Below are positions 12,088-25,279 of a DNA stretch of 58,407 nucleotides, in pieces; position 1 is the first letter of the stretch; every line of letters begins with the position of its first letter. The DNA lies in NCBI RefSeq assembly GCF_000003605.2, contig NW_003158725.1:204030-262436 (forward strand). The letters run 5' to 3'. The DNA comes from Saccoglossus kowalevskii (taxonomy: Eukaryota; Hemichordata; Enteropneusta; Harrimaniidae). The notes under the pieces are model-generated. The model saw nothing but the letters and a program-made list of their open reading frames with translations. It searched no databases and was not told the origin of the DNA. Made by a program: the position numbers and the translations under genes.

Positions 12088-12889
12088 GATAATCTAGAAT
12101 TTATGGCGCGTGATTACGTGTAAGATTGTTTGCAATTAATAATTCTCAATGTTTTATTAGTATATAAACCAATGGCGAATAACCTCCCATTACACCGTTC
12201 TTAATTCAAATGACGATGCAATTGTTGACGTTGAGAACAAACATGTATTCTGTGTGAGTTTAATGCTTTATACCTTTTATCAAACGAATAGAGAGATATT
12301 ATCGTAGTTCTCAAGTCAAGAACATAAATTCATCCGTATATTTTATGTGGACTGAAGCATAGATAACATGATGGTTATCACTCGCATCCGGAATATCTAT
12401 GAGTGAAGATTCTAAGTTCTTTCTCCAATTGTTAACAGAAGGGCAAAATAAAATTACTCCTTCTAAAAGGGGAATTGGTACACTCCCATGATTGAGCAGA
12501 AATAAGATACACACTCACCGCGGGCTTTGTTCGTGAAAGTCATTCTCATTTTCGAAATCTTATGTATATCATGGTTATGTGCAGTTATTGATAATCAGCA
12601 CGGATGGAATACTGTTCTTATATTTGTGAACTTTGCTTTTGATTATGTTAGTGTCTGTGTCATTATGTGATGTTAGCCATTTCATTGCGCATGTTACAAA
12701 ATTGTGAAAACTTCAAGTCAAGGAATACTCAACGAACTGGTGTTTTGCTAATGTCATAATGTCATACTGATTCATTGGTGACTAGATTTTGAAACTCCGA
12801 AGTTGTAAAGCAAGTGTTTGGATTACTTGGATTTATTTTACATACATATATATAACAATATAACAATTTGCTGTCTGCCCAGGAGTTGG

Positions 12890-12901
12890 TGGTCATGACC
12901 A
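12890..12901. promoter_or_regulatory. Perfect palindrome TGGTCATGACCA, nuclear-receptor-like
   Basis: The sequence differs from the classical AGGTCATGACCT palindromic response element only at the outer bases. There is no adjacent gene, so it may be chance. Confidence 0.2.
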
Positions 12902-15508
12902 TAACAGTGATGTGTTATTTACTTTATCGCTTCTAACAGACATGCACCTTGATCAACTACATCTAACGTACATTTTTCACACGCTTTCCAAAAAAAACTT
13001 CTATTTTAAGTATGCAATATTTTATTTATTATTTATTTTATATTGTACATACATTGTTTTCTGCGTAATAAACAGTAAATGGTCATTTTCAGCAGTGTGA
13101 ATTATCGAGTATAAAATCGGAATGAATTGAGAACTTATTCTAGTTACATATATGATCATTCATATCGACCCACTATTTCACTACGCCACATATTAAAATG
13201 TCAGAGTGTCGTGGAAGTGACTGCAATCACTTTCACACAAACGTGCCAGACCTTCTATCTGTATTCACAAGTCACTCAGTTTAGAGCGTTCTCGGTGAGC
13301 ATCGGCGTACATGTTTGCTTCATATAAAGAATATTGTAATCATCAAAACAGAGTATCTTACTTAATATCCCTTCTGGAACGTTCCCTGTCACATGGCTGT
13401 CAAATGACTAAAATTCCTTCGAAACTTTGAATGCAGCCGGTACAAAATCAGTGCATCGAAGGACAATTTGTTATGCAAAGTTTCAGTGACGTCGTTCTTG
13501 TGATACATCATGCAATATCCACTAGGCGGACAATATACCATTTAATATAATTGTTTTATTTAATATCATGTAACTGAGTCTAAACCAATCACAGCATGCG
13601 TATCAACAGTGTTAAATGTCTTCATAACCCATGCGCAGAAGCGTTACGTTGATAGGTCATTTTTGAGTAAATAATGAAAATCCAGTGACTTTGATATATG
13701 ATCAATCTGAATATTCTCACTATATAGCAAAAATGTCATGCATTCACCAATCATGCAATCACCTTTGAAGATTTTACTGTTTATAATTCTCCCAACCTTA
13801 CATAGAATTGCATAGGATATATTGTCTCCAATGAAATGCTACTGCTGCTTTCAGAGTTACCTAATTGATGCATAAAAACCGCCGATAGAACTAATCTACA
13901 ATTTAGTTAAAATGCTGCCATTTGGTGGTTTCCAATTTTTGTTTTCAATCGTAGTTGATAAACAGGCCGCAATACACGTAACGTCTTCAAGGAATGACAT
14001 AGATGTGTGCAAATACATAAGAAGGGTTAAGATTGTTATGATGCGCGAACACATAAAACGATTATTAATATTATTTTCTGCTGACAAAACATCTGGAAAT
14101 GTATACATGTGATAAATAAGATATCAAAATTCGTGACCGAGTTCAATAAATACGATATCTCATGATTGGTTATCGTCTATATACAGATTTGCTTGTACCA
14201 ACAATGTGTATATCACTTATATAGGGTATTGAGTTTTAATTTAGTCTATTGTATTTATTGACTACTACCTTGAACGTATAGTGTCTTCTAAAATACACAC
14301 AATAGTTTTAAAAACAAATAAATAGATCTGATTTCATCGATGAATGGCATGCTGATGAAAGTAAAATAATGGGTTTGTTCGCTGAAAACTTGATTGACTG
14401 AAGATATTCCACTGAATACACTCTACAAAAATGTACAAAGAGAGCCGCGTGCTTTTAAAGAATCGTCGTGACATAAAATCAACACTAGTAGCCGCATTGG
14501 CCTTTCATTGCGTTTTAGTTAAGGTCCGGGAGCCACATCATCACTTAATGTCTTCGATTATATCGAGTACGGAGATCAACAATGTATGTATCGAGTCAGT
14601 AGGGAGGAAAACACAATTTGGTTTTCTATTCCGTGCTTAACTGCGCAATTAAGTGAGTGAATTTAACCATTGACAGAATAATGACTTGTCACATGACTTT
14701 TCAAAGAAGCAATGATTTTTGTAGCATGCGTGACAGGCTCACGGAGTAAATCTATATGACTGATGTTAATTTCACGTACACGATCCCAATGCAATAGAGC
14801 GGTTAGGTGCTGAGAGGGGCAGAAAAGTTATCCGTAGTTGTTAAAGTTGTTGGCTCGTGGCATGTTTGACGACTAACTCTTGATCTGTATTCGAATATCA
14901 GAGCTTATCTTTATCCCGACTGAAAAGCACAAGTCAATTTAACACTACTTGATACTTTCGAAAATAAAAAGCCTTACCTTGGGTTGTGGAAAGGGTAAAG
15001 CTTACAAGATATGGCGACGTGTAGGTGTGCATAGTGATTATGATAATCTTCTTAATAAACGGGCGGATATGAATAATTTAAAGACTAATGAATAATTTAA
15101 AGAATAAGGAAGGATATTATGCTACACTGACTCATGACCATAGATGCGATCAAAAACATTTTGTTACATATTTTGCTTTTCTAGCATCACAACAAATTTA
15201 ATTCGATGATATCTTGTACCGCTTAAAAAATCGCACACTGATTCGTGTGATTTAATGGCAATTAAGTGATTACCAGTATAACATGCATTGTCAATTCGTC
15301 ACTTGTGATCGTTAAATTCCATGACAAATTTAAAGTTGGTAGTTAAATCTACTAGTATATTAAAAGAAATTGTGTTGTATTAGTGTTATATTTTTTTATT
15401 TTGTTCTATTTGATGCTGTCGAAATTTATATCTTAACTAATCGAGTGAAAAGTTGTTTTGGTATCTCCCGAATTATCATAGTTCAGGTATATTAATAAAT
15501 TCGAATTA

Positions 15509-16000
15509 ATGATCAGTACTCGTTTACTACCAGAGGTCTGTTCTGACAAAACCGAAGTTATATTGATTAGTAAGAACAAAAATATTTTCGCATATGTACA
15601 CAACCCTGGTGTCACGTTTGACAATGGGTTCGATATGAATGATTATGTATGTCACTTTACCAAATGTCAGCAGGAAGGAAATGTTTATCCATTAAAACTA
15701 AATGTTGGACCATTTAACTGTGTAAAGTGTCGAGAATGATGCAGGAAGGCTTATCGATGGGAGTAAGAAATATGACCACATCTCAACGTTCCGTATTGAA
15801 TTACATTGTTTGCCTGATATGTTATGCATTGAGGGTCTAATACAATGTAAATGAGCTAGCTCTTGATCTCTTACGTCATCAATTCATTCCTACGATATTG
15901 AAAAAAGTGATAACTTGCGGTGAGTGGATGTTTTCTGTAGGTAACCCACATTTATGGAACGATCTAAGATATGCGCATTATGAGTCTCGGTAATCGCAAG
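15509..16000 (+). pseudogene. L2/CR1-type LINE reverse-transcriptase 3' fragment
   Basis: Three separated segments recall the C-terminal part of CR1/L2 reverse transcriptases. The first, at 15549-15660, reads KTEVILIS...NPGVTFDNGFDMNDYVCHFTKC, the usual 'nLGV.fD..l....hv' region. The second, at 15736-15815, reads AGRLIDGSKKYDHIS then ELHCLP. The third, from 15931, reads FSVGNPHLWNDLRY. The catalytic domain is absent and internal pieces are deleted, so the copy is dead. Part of it (15668-15892) was copied almost unchanged to 16708-16933. Confidence 0.7.
15668..15892 (+). repeat. Duplicated LINE segment, copy A
   Basis: Near-identical to 16708-16933: I see one substitution (GGACC versus GGTCC) and one inserted C. 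This copy sits in its natural LINE context, so it is the probable source. Confidence 0.9.
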
Positions 16001-16009
16001 ACACATTAT

Positions 16010-16470
16010 TTTCAGGAAAGCTTTCAGTGCCGGCAAATGTACCAGTTTTTATTACCGGTACTGTCAATATTTCGATTATTATTTGTAATTTGTTTTTGTT
16101 GTTCCATGCGCTCTTAATCATTATAGATATCGTACACACAATCGATATCTCAACAAAAACAATCCTAAAGGCTGGGTTGAAATAAGTATCTTTCATATTT
16201 TTAGACTGTGTTAAAACAAGTAATTCAAGACATCTAGTCGGAATTTGCTTATTTCTTGAGTAACCAACTGCTTACTTAAACAAACACGGAATTGTATCAA
16301 ATGATTGTGCAAAAATATCCATCGAATTTGAATGAAACAGAATACTGGTGGATGTGTTTTTTCACACTGCTGATGAATGTCAACCACATCGTACGTGTGA
16401 AAGTGTAACAAGCGGACAGGTTAAAGATCAACCATTTATCTGGACAATGGGTGAAATGAATGCAGTCACA
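16010..16470. other. Gene-free spacer between the LINE remnant and the tandem duplication
   Basis: Several minus-strand ORFs of 60-72 residues occur here without recognisable composition. Confidence 0.4.
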
Positions 16471-16709
16471 TACGCGCACTGTTTGAACAATGTTTCATAC
16501 TGGATTGACGAGCAGTAAGTGCCTCCTGCGAGAAATATACACACCATCATAACATGAATATGAGGTTATTACAAGGATACAGAAATGTTTGTACGAAGAC
16601 AGTACAGGGAAGTATGGATCGACGCGCAGTGGAGGACGATGCGACGACATACTTTTCGGTGTCCTCGTAATAACCTTATTATTGAACATCTTTTCCTCCC
16701 AATAATACA
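16471..16709 (+). repeat. 239-bp repeat B, first copy
   Basis: Repeated at 16948-17186 with very few changes, offset 477 bp. Inside is an inverted pair, AGGTTATTAC near 16562 and GTAATAACCT near 16666. Mirrored ORFs on both strands are duplicated with it and do not look like protein. Confidence 0.9.
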
Positions 16710-16933
16710 GCAGGAAGGAAATGTTTATCCATTAAAACTAAATGTTGGTCCATTTAACTGTGTAAAGTGTCGAGAATGATGCAGGAAGGCTTATCGATGG
16801 GAGTAAGAAATATGACCACATCTCAACGTTCCGTATTGAATTACATTGTTTGCCTGATATGTTATGCATTGAGGGTCTAATACCAATGTAAATGAGCTAG
16901 CTCTTGATCTCTTACGTCATCAATTCATTCCTA
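16708..16933 (+). repeat. Duplicated LINE segment, copy A'
   Basis: An almost exact copy of 15668-15892, placed between the two copies of repeat B. The 13-mer TACCAATGTAAAT occurs inside it (near 16881) and again just past its end (near 16937). This suggests a template switch at that short homology. Confidence 0.9.
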
Positions 16934-16947
16934 TTTACCAATGTAAA

Positions 16948-17186
16948 TACGCGCACTGTTTGAACAATGTTTCATACTGGATTGACGAGCAGTAAGTGCC
17001 TCCTGCGAGAAATATACACACCATCATAACATGAATATGAGGTTATTACAAGGATACAGAAATGTTTGTACGAAGACAGTACAGGGAAATATGGATCGAC
17101 GCGCAGCGGAGGACGATGCGACGACATACTTTTCGGTGTCATCGTAATAACCTTATTATTGAACATCTTTTCCTCCCAATAATACA
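16948..17186 (+). repeat. 239-bp repeat B, second copy
   Basis: Matches 16471-16709 over its whole length, forming a B-A'-B arrangement. Confidence 0.9.
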
Positions 17187-19998
17187 TCACGGGGATGCCG
17201 ATATCCAAAAAGTTTAGAACAAAATCAAACCGTGATGGCAGCCATGTTTTTTATTATTATTAGAGGACGATTACGCGCGTAATCATTCCATATTTGGCAT
17301 TCGCATTTCTTAATATGGTTGGATGAAAATACCCCGTAAAATTACGGCACGCAGTAACTTATGATGTTACGGTGACAGAAGCATAATAATATGTTTTAAT
17401 TGCTGGTCCAAACAAGACTTGAATTTTAACAAGTATTTTATTTCTCATTTTTATCGCACGGACTTTGAATATTAAAAACAAAATTGAAACATTGTCCTAA
17501 CTCGAGTAGGAAGTCATGTAACGTCGATGGTACACATCTAAACTACAGTTATTGTAAAGATTTAAACCAGAATAAATGTGTCAAATTTGATAACAATTAA
17601 TTTGAAAACAATTGCTGTTTCGATTCATTCTAGTAACACAACTATGTCAATCCACGCTTTAACGTATTTACAAATGCGCCAGAAATCTGAATTGGCAGGA
17701 GGCAGAAACATGACATAAACGATTTATATTATATGTGGTATTTATACGCCATTAAAATACAACGGTTCTTCAAATGAAGTTTATTGTCAGTAATCATAAG
17801 TTTGAAGTGCTCTACATTCAATCGGAACGCTTCGAGGTCACCCACAATGAGGGTGTTGGGGGTCATACACACCAATGGATGCCTTGAGGCACCGTCAAGT
17901 CAAGGCTGTTTCATCATTCGAACCGAATCAATGTCATGGTCGACTTAAATAGCACGTACTGTCATCTGGTTTGTGTGGTGACACGACAACACCACATGAT
18001 TGACGTTTAATTGGAAACCAACATCCAACATGTGAGATACGTCATAAATCTGCTGACGTCAGTTTATATCAAACCATTTTAATTAGTTGTTCACCAATTC
18101 AATGCACGTGCCAAAATGAACCAACGTGCATCTCAGCGTGCAGTTGCCATGGTATAGCAATATTTCGAGTTATTCTTCCGACGTGAATAACAGTTCAAAT
18201 AAAAAAAATTAAAGAACGTTGACCCAACTTTGATTAAATGGCTGATGAATTTGGAATTTGAGTTTCCGCAAGGAGAAAATCTTATCTTTAGATTTAAGCA
18301 TGGTCTTTGATTCACGTTTCTTAGTAGAGATTAATTTGTTTTGAACACATGTGTTCTGATTGCAATGTTTGTTCATACAGGGTAAAGGAGTAGATTGTTG
18401 AGGTATTTCATTTTTTGCATCTAATAATCAACCCAATTTAAATCAGTCTCATGAACTGAAAATTTGTATTTCAACATCGAATCAATGTCCATAGATTTTC
18501 GAATTTAAGTGGCGTTTGTTATTGAGGTAATGTCAACACATGACGTCAATACATAAAGCCGGGGAGACGTTAGCTCGTGACGAATAGAGATTAGAATCAA
18601 GAAGGCCAACAGGGATTTGTTCATTTTGACCGCTGTCTATACCAATCTACTTTGTAGTGTGTATGTGAGATTTCACGGAACTGTTGACACACCTCTGCCC
18701 CCTCCTCTCGATTATTAATACGAATCACTGAATGATTTGCGAAGTTTGATGAGAGATGGTTACTTTGTTTATTCCAGTTAGCGTGTATGATCCTAAATTT
18801 TGTTAACAATATGTGTGTTGTAGTTTCACATATCACCTAAGACGCGTGTCAATCGAACATAATAAGTAGATGCAATTGGTGATTATGTAATCCGAAAATA
18901 AGAGTATGTTTTAAAATATGCAAATATGAACGAAATCATGCAATGTTTTGTGGGATTGTTTGATACTGTATATGTTATACACATTGAACTGATTTTATAA
19001 TGCACTGAAGCAGTTTTCGTTCGGAAAAACAATGTAATGTTCTAATATGCATGTGCAGTGGGTCTTTTTGGAACGAAAATCAATAATCACTGCATATGTG
19101 TAATAAGTATCGAATATTTCTGTGTTTCCTACAATTGAAACATTTTATAGCTAATGATACAAAATAATAAAAATACACAGAAAATATAACTGAACAGTTT
19201 GTTCAACAACTGATATACAGTTCATTATGTCCATTAGCACGTTCGTTTCGGTATTTTGTTATAATTTTTTTTAAATAGCATATAATGATAGTGACATCAT
19301 TTTGTGCGATTGTGTGGAACCGGTTATTACTGTAAAGTGTGAATGAGTGTTCCTTTCTGTCACGCTGTGCTATTTTATTTAATATAACAGTCCGCTCTTT
19401 ACTGAACTCTTTACGAATTGAATTGACTCCAAAGTTAGTAATGCACTCCTTGAACCGTAAATATAGTGATGGCTCTAAAAATAACTGCATTTTGTAATCT
19501 TTTATGAAACTAAGTTTAGATGCATTACGACGTTTTGAATCACAATCGAGTTTTTAGACTATGGAAGCCATGACACTAATATACACGATACCTGTGGGGT
19601 CACTTATGAGATAATCTCAATGTATCTGTTTATATTGCGTCATAAATTACAAAAAGCAAAATACTATATACTGTAATATGTGTCATCAATTCACGATGTT
19701 GCAAATTCTGCAAAAAGTCCATTCTTAAAATAAGAGTATTCACATAGATACGGTCAGAAGCAATTACGTTGTTGATAACTTCACTTGAATCATTTAATCT
19801 ATCAAAATGGAATAATTTCATGTTTTAAAATGCAATCTGGATATATTTCTGTATATATGTATATATTTCAATAAATAAAATGGGGTACTAGTGTTGAAGT
19901 TGTTTACAGGATCTACTCAATGTAATTACATAGCAACGTGTAAATTTTAAACAAGTGCTCGTACGTACTAGAATTAATAGTTCGATTTGCCTTGAATA
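17187..19998. other. Gene-free stretch
   Basis: Contains a 16-bp perfect palindrome GATTACGCGCGTAATC (17269-17284) and TGACGTCA sites at 18054-18061 and 18541-18548. No coding frame stands out. Confidence 0.45.
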
Positions 19999-19999
19999 T

Positions 20000-20162
20000 T
20001 TAAAGCGGGGGGATCGTCACCTGCGCACGCGCGGGAATTGAGTCCCAAGCGACGATAACAACACACGCTAAAACGCAAAGGCTTATGGAAAGACGCTTGT
20101 TTGTAAACAATGACACGCTATGTCCATCTGATGCATGCGCAGGTGACGACTCTCCGCTTTAA
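20000..20162 (+). mobile_element. Short TTAA-flanked MITE, internally deleted copy
   Basis: Terminal inverted repeats begin TTAAAGCGGGGGGATCGTCA on the left. The right end reads in reverse complement TTAAAGCGGAGAGTCGTCAC; both continue CCTGCGCA. TTAA borders both ends, so the element proper is 20004-20158 (155 bp), or TTAA belongs to the inverted repeat. It is the reverse-orientation relative of 43095-43323. No ORF is present, so it would depend on another element's transposase; the family is unknown, and TTAA would fit piggyBac-like targeting. Confidence 0.8.
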
Positions 20163-20340
20163 GTCAAATACAACGAAATTGTGAATTCGTTTTCAGGGTG
20201 GACTATTAGATTGTTGTTGTAAGCCCCAATCCAGCTTGCTGTCAGTGTTATTGTATATTACAAACAGATGTTGTCAGCAAATTTACCATTGAAAAATAAT
20301 ATTAACAATATTTAGATTGACAATTCGCGCAGTTCATCGA

Positions 20341-20455
20341 AATATGTCATATCTATCTTCACAATTATATTCAATGCTGGCGACATAATGATTGAAAACT
20401 ACATACATTCCATGATTGCTTTGTGTTGTTGTCACAGTACCGATACGTTATAAGC
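20341..20455 (+). repeat. Dispersed repeat pair, copy 1
   Basis: Aligns with 21331-21441 in the same orientation. Shared blocks include ACAATTATATTC, TAATGATTGAAAACTACAT versus AAATGATTGAAAACTACAT, and GTTGTTGTCA. The copies are diverged and lie about 1 kb apart. Confidence 0.7.
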
Positions 20456-21330
20456 TTTCTTCTGCACAGTCATACACAAAACATGCTGACATGAATTGGT
20501 ATTTCTTTCTCTATATGTATGAAGCTAAAGCTACATACTTAAAATGGGTGAAATGTATCACTTTAATATCAGGGTTGTCATTTATACTTTCATTTTTGTG
20601 TTAATAACGATTTCTTGAGATCTACGTATGTATTGCCAGGGTACAATAATCTCAATCGCTGAAATTCAACAGAAGCAAAACGTTCAAAGACTAACGACCA
20701 GGTTTTAAATACCATCGTAAGAGCTGCGTATATTTAACCATAATCATGTGAATTGCCTTAACATAAAATATTCATGTATTTTATTTGTAATCTTCCATTA
20801 TTTATTATTCAAACTCAGAGCACGTTTCTGCTCAACACTGAATCTTCGCTTGCCAACTGGAATTTAAATGTAAAACTGCATCGCAATGAGAAATGTGAAT
20901 GTTACTAATTTATATGATATGATATTTTGTATAACGCCAAGTTAGAAAATCATATGGCTTCAAAATTTCTGTAAATGTTGTTTTGCTTGCTACTAGGTCA
21001 GATACCTAATGAGGGCGCTGTAGTTGTAGAAGACGTGCATCGTATAGTCTATTCTATTAAATCATTGTTATACCTGGTGGGTAAGGTTTTCAATTCGCGA
21101 TTTATGGTTTTGAAAACACATTTATAACATTACGTTAATATTTCATTTTGATTTCAGGGAAAATGTTTAAAGTAAACTGATTCCAGCTCAACCCCAAAGC
21201 GTTTTATTGTTCTGGTTGTCAATAACAAATAATTAATTTATATTCCGGTTGCTTTGTTCATTTTACAACCATCGTCATTTTTCATTTTAATAGACATCAA
21301 TAATACTACTACTGACTGAATAAACCACAA

Positions 21331-21441
21331 ATTACATCATATCCACCTTTACAATTATATTCTATAGTGACGACAAAATGATTGAAAACTACATTTCATA
21401 GTCGATTTTCGTTGTTGTCATAGTGTTGATACATTATAACA
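21331..21441 (+). repeat. Dispersed repeat pair, copy 2
   Basis: Partner of 20341-20455. The sequence around both copies does not align well. Confidence 0.7.
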
Positions 21442-22218
21442 TACTGACTAATTTAGATCAAAGGTTGAGTGAGGTTACAGCTGTGTCGTACTGCATTACT
21501 TACATAGTAAATCGTATGTGATGTTATTGAATAGCTAAATCTATTTGAATCACACATTTCAGTACTGGAATTAATATACGGAAATGGTCAACCATCTGGG
21601 ACTGAAAGCCAACAAGGTAGTGCCATAACACTGACAGTGTCTTAAAACTGTCTGGTTCAATAAAATCTGTAGCGGGAAATTCTGTTTGTATCATGTATGA
21701 CATATGTTGCTTTATCTTCAATAGATCGCTCCATCATGTTATTAGCATATGGTTAGCATCTATTCGATAATACGGGTAATAGTGTAGTTATGTTTTTAAT
21801 CACAATCCCACTTTTTTGAAGTACTATCTGTATTCTAGTGTAACTTCTATGGGTTTTTTTTACTATCAAGTGGAAATCATTCGGTTAGTGGCACGTGTGA
21901 ACATCGTCATAAGTTACGAACCTACCAAACATTTCAAACATACCAAAACACTCGTTGTTCGCTGGAATACCGATGATACTTGGCCTTTGTATTCATTGTA
22001 TTCGCAACAGTGGACGTGATGCCGGGAAAGAATTATACACTATTTAGGGGTTGGGATTCTAGTGGACATCTCGCTCTCACTTTCCACGAGATCTCAGCGG
22101 ATATTTACGTCTACGATATACTTCATTATATGACATAAATACGGTCGCCATCTTTGTTTATATGAGACCCATATATCTCGCACATGCGCAGCGCGACGAC
22201 TACGGCGCTTTAACATAC

Positions 22219-22640
22219 TCATACACTCATAAATGGTCCCACAATGTAAAAATAAGGGGACTGTGTCATGCCTTGCCTTGTTCAACAAATGTCAGATTTC
22301 AATCTAGATTCCTAAATACTTGATTCTCGCTTGGTATACATTCTACGAGCATATAAAAACAACATATTAGGCTGGTGCGTGTACATATACTTACGATACA
22401 TCCACGTGCACATTTATATTTCGAGTATGACATTTACTTTTCTTATAGTAACACATTGTTCATGATCTGAAATTTGTTTGATTGACAACATCTTTGTTGG
22501 GGTTTGAGAGGGTCACTCGGCAACAATCGCTGGGTCAACAAGTGTCGATGAATTAGTGGAATTATAATGAATAATTTGAGATTGCTCCGTGACAGTTAGT
22601 TGAGTAAAATTGTATGAATACAATATAGGTGTCAATGTAC
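22219..22640 (+). repeat. Direct duplication, copy 1
   Basis: Aligns with 23679-24020. Shared anchors include CTAGATTCCTAAATA (22304), GTACATATACT, ATCCACGTG, TTTGATTGACAACA, GGTCACT then GGCAACAATC, and TTATAATGAATAATT. This copy has extra segments, for example ATGCCTTGCCTTGTTCAACA. Upstream, AGGAAAGAAT...TATTAGGGG near 22025 and 23005 hints that the duplication may be longer. Confidence 0.75.
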
Positions 22641-23678
22641 GAGCGGCGAAGCTGCGTGGTTGAGTTGAAGTAAGTATACAAGACAGGATTTGATACGTCG
22701 AAAAAAAAACAAGTGAACAAACAAGCTGCTCACTGATTGCTCTAACTGTTGCATGTTACGCTTGGGCAGCCAATCAGGAACAGTCTTTTAAGAAGTTTTG
22801 TTTTGTTACTAGCTATGTGGTGGAGGTTGAGGCAACGCAGTCGTCATGCAGTGGGTTTGTTCCATTTCGTGGAAATATAGAGTTGTTAAACACGCGTACG
22901 TCGTGTTTAGGCACAACGAGTTTTGCCCATTCATTTCCGCCCACGCGACTAGTGTTTCACTGACCTATATAATCGATGTATTTTGAACAACTTGTGTAAT
23001 AACAGGAAAGAATGGAGCACTATATTAGGGGGTAGTTTCGTAGCTCTCTCAATCATAACGACATATTGGCGGCTATTTAGTTCTTATATTGGTATTTCGT
23101 TGTGTGACCAAAAAGGGTAGATAGATTCTTGTAATATTAAAAATCTGTCTTCGGTTTTTAAATAATGCCGGCTGTACTACTACAATGCATATACCATATC
23201 AGCTGCTTTACGTATACAACAAATTATATTCACGTCATCACGGCTGACCTGTATTATTTATTTTGCTTAATAGTATTGCGCAGTTGTCACTGTTAAAATT
23301 GGTATAATCAGTACAATCCCTTCTAAACTTCCACCCACGTAAGGATAAATTTTCTTCAAATGTGATTTATGCACAGAATATCATGATTCGTTGAGCGGAT
23401 ACATTTATATTATGTGAAATATATTTAAAAATAGTCGATGAGTTTCCACTATTTTTTACAAATGTTGTTACAGAACCATGTCTCTTGCGTACATATACCA
23501 ATTGCATTTACTCATTATACTTACATAGTACATTACGGTCTGAATATTGGCCACATTTAGCTATAAAAAAAATCTCAAAAAATCAAGCATTTCGAGAATA
23601 CTGTAATCAAAGTATGTACAGAGACTGTTACAACATAAAAAATGGCCGACTGCACTGATCTGTGTACATACACATCAT

Positions 23679-24020
23679 CAGACACTCATATAGAATCGTG
23701 CAATGTAAACATATGGGGTAATGTCCTGACTAGATTCCTAAATATCGCTTGGCATACATTCTACCAGGCTAGTGCGTATACATATACTCACTGTAAATCC
23801 ACGTGTACATTTATATTTGTGTGACATATGCTAGTAATTACTATTCTAATACTAACACGTTGTCCATGTTCTTTTGATTGACAACACCATTGTTGGGTTT
23901 TGAGAAGGTCACTAGGCAACAATCACTGGGTCAACACGTGTTGATGAAATAGTGGCATTATAATGAATAATTCGCGACAGTTAGTCAAGTGAAACTGTTT
24001 CAATAATATAGACATTAACG
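23679..24020 (+). repeat. Direct duplication, copy 2
   Basis: Partner of 22219-22640 in the same orientation and shortened by small deletions. Confidence 0.75.
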
Positions 24021-25279
24021 TAAATGCTCTAATTTTGCCATGTAGTGGGTTGTGTAGAAAGTGTGTAAAAACTGTTATACACGCATAGCATATAGATCAC
24101 GTGGGGTCTATTTCGAACATGCCGCGGCTCGATCATAGTTTTTGCATTTTTCCATTTTTGTTTTCGTATATTCAACTCATTTTTATTTTATTTTATTTTA
24201 TTTATTTTGATCTATTATGTATTTGTTGATAGTAAAATTAAAATAAATATATAAAATAAAATACATGCCGTACAGTACATCAGATTTTAAACATATTGGG
24301 CGCCTATGTCGTTTTAACATCTTTAGAAAATGTCCGAACTCGACGATGGTTGTCGATACTCGCAACTGGAATGTTTTAGGCCGATATAATCTTTACACTA
24401 TCATTAATACATGTTAATGCCAACGGGATACCGAAATAAAAGATTAGAACATCAGAATTTTTTTTTTAGAAACGAGGACCAAAATGTTATGGAAAAAGAC
24501 AATAATTGAAAAAATTATATTATTGATATATCAACAGTTTTGACATGAAATAAAAAAAAGTCATATAAGGAAATATAAATCCTAATATTATTAAATAGTG
24601 ACGTTTAATTCCCAGCGTAATAATAAAATGTTATCCCATCCAAAAATAAAATTTTCCTCGAACTAGCTTAAATGTCGGAATGAATATATTAAATATAAAT
24701 AATTTGCATTATTTTTTATTCATATTGTACTGTGTGCGGTTATCACAAGCCTTCAAAAGATTACTTCGACGACTGACGCCGTGGCCGTGTTAACACTGCA
24801 TATTTTACCTCCGTGTCAATGACTTGTAGTCATTTAAGTATTAGATGAAAAAAGTGCATTTAGGTTTAGTCACGTGTATATATCCTTATATTCCATTAGT
24901 TACATTTTATTACTATTCTTCACTTTCTAATTGTGCTTGTACTAGCGTGAATAAGCAACATAATTGATTTGTACATGTAGGTTATAGTGGATCAAAGTCC
25001 TCATTCAATGAATTAGCATACCGATGTGACAAATTAGTTTGCAAATGGCATGGTAATAGTATGTGAGTGGATACTCTGCATATTAGCTCTATACGTTATT
25101 CAGGGGAACTTCATGGATTTGCACACGATGTTTTCTATTTCATTCGTAGTGTCTTTTCGAATACGAATGGATAATTTATTTACTGCTACTTTTTTCGTTC
25201 AGCTGGACATATTTACTAGAACCATTCCTTGTTATCAAGAGACTTTCTCTAAAATAATTTACGCCAATATTTCTAATTA
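24021..25279. other. Gene-free, very AT-rich stretch
   Basis: Includes a (TTTTA)n tract at about 24179-24209. No gene or repeat family was recognised. Confidence 0.45.

Larger units (their letters stand above)
9771..15480. other. 5.7-kb gene-free stretch
   Basis: AT-rich sequence with only short random-looking ORFs. Notable small items are two TGACGTCA palindromes (11063 and 11133), a GTTT microsatellite (12066-12087) and a 12-bp palindrome at 12890-12901. No coding frame or recognisable transposon domain was found. Confidence 0.5.
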
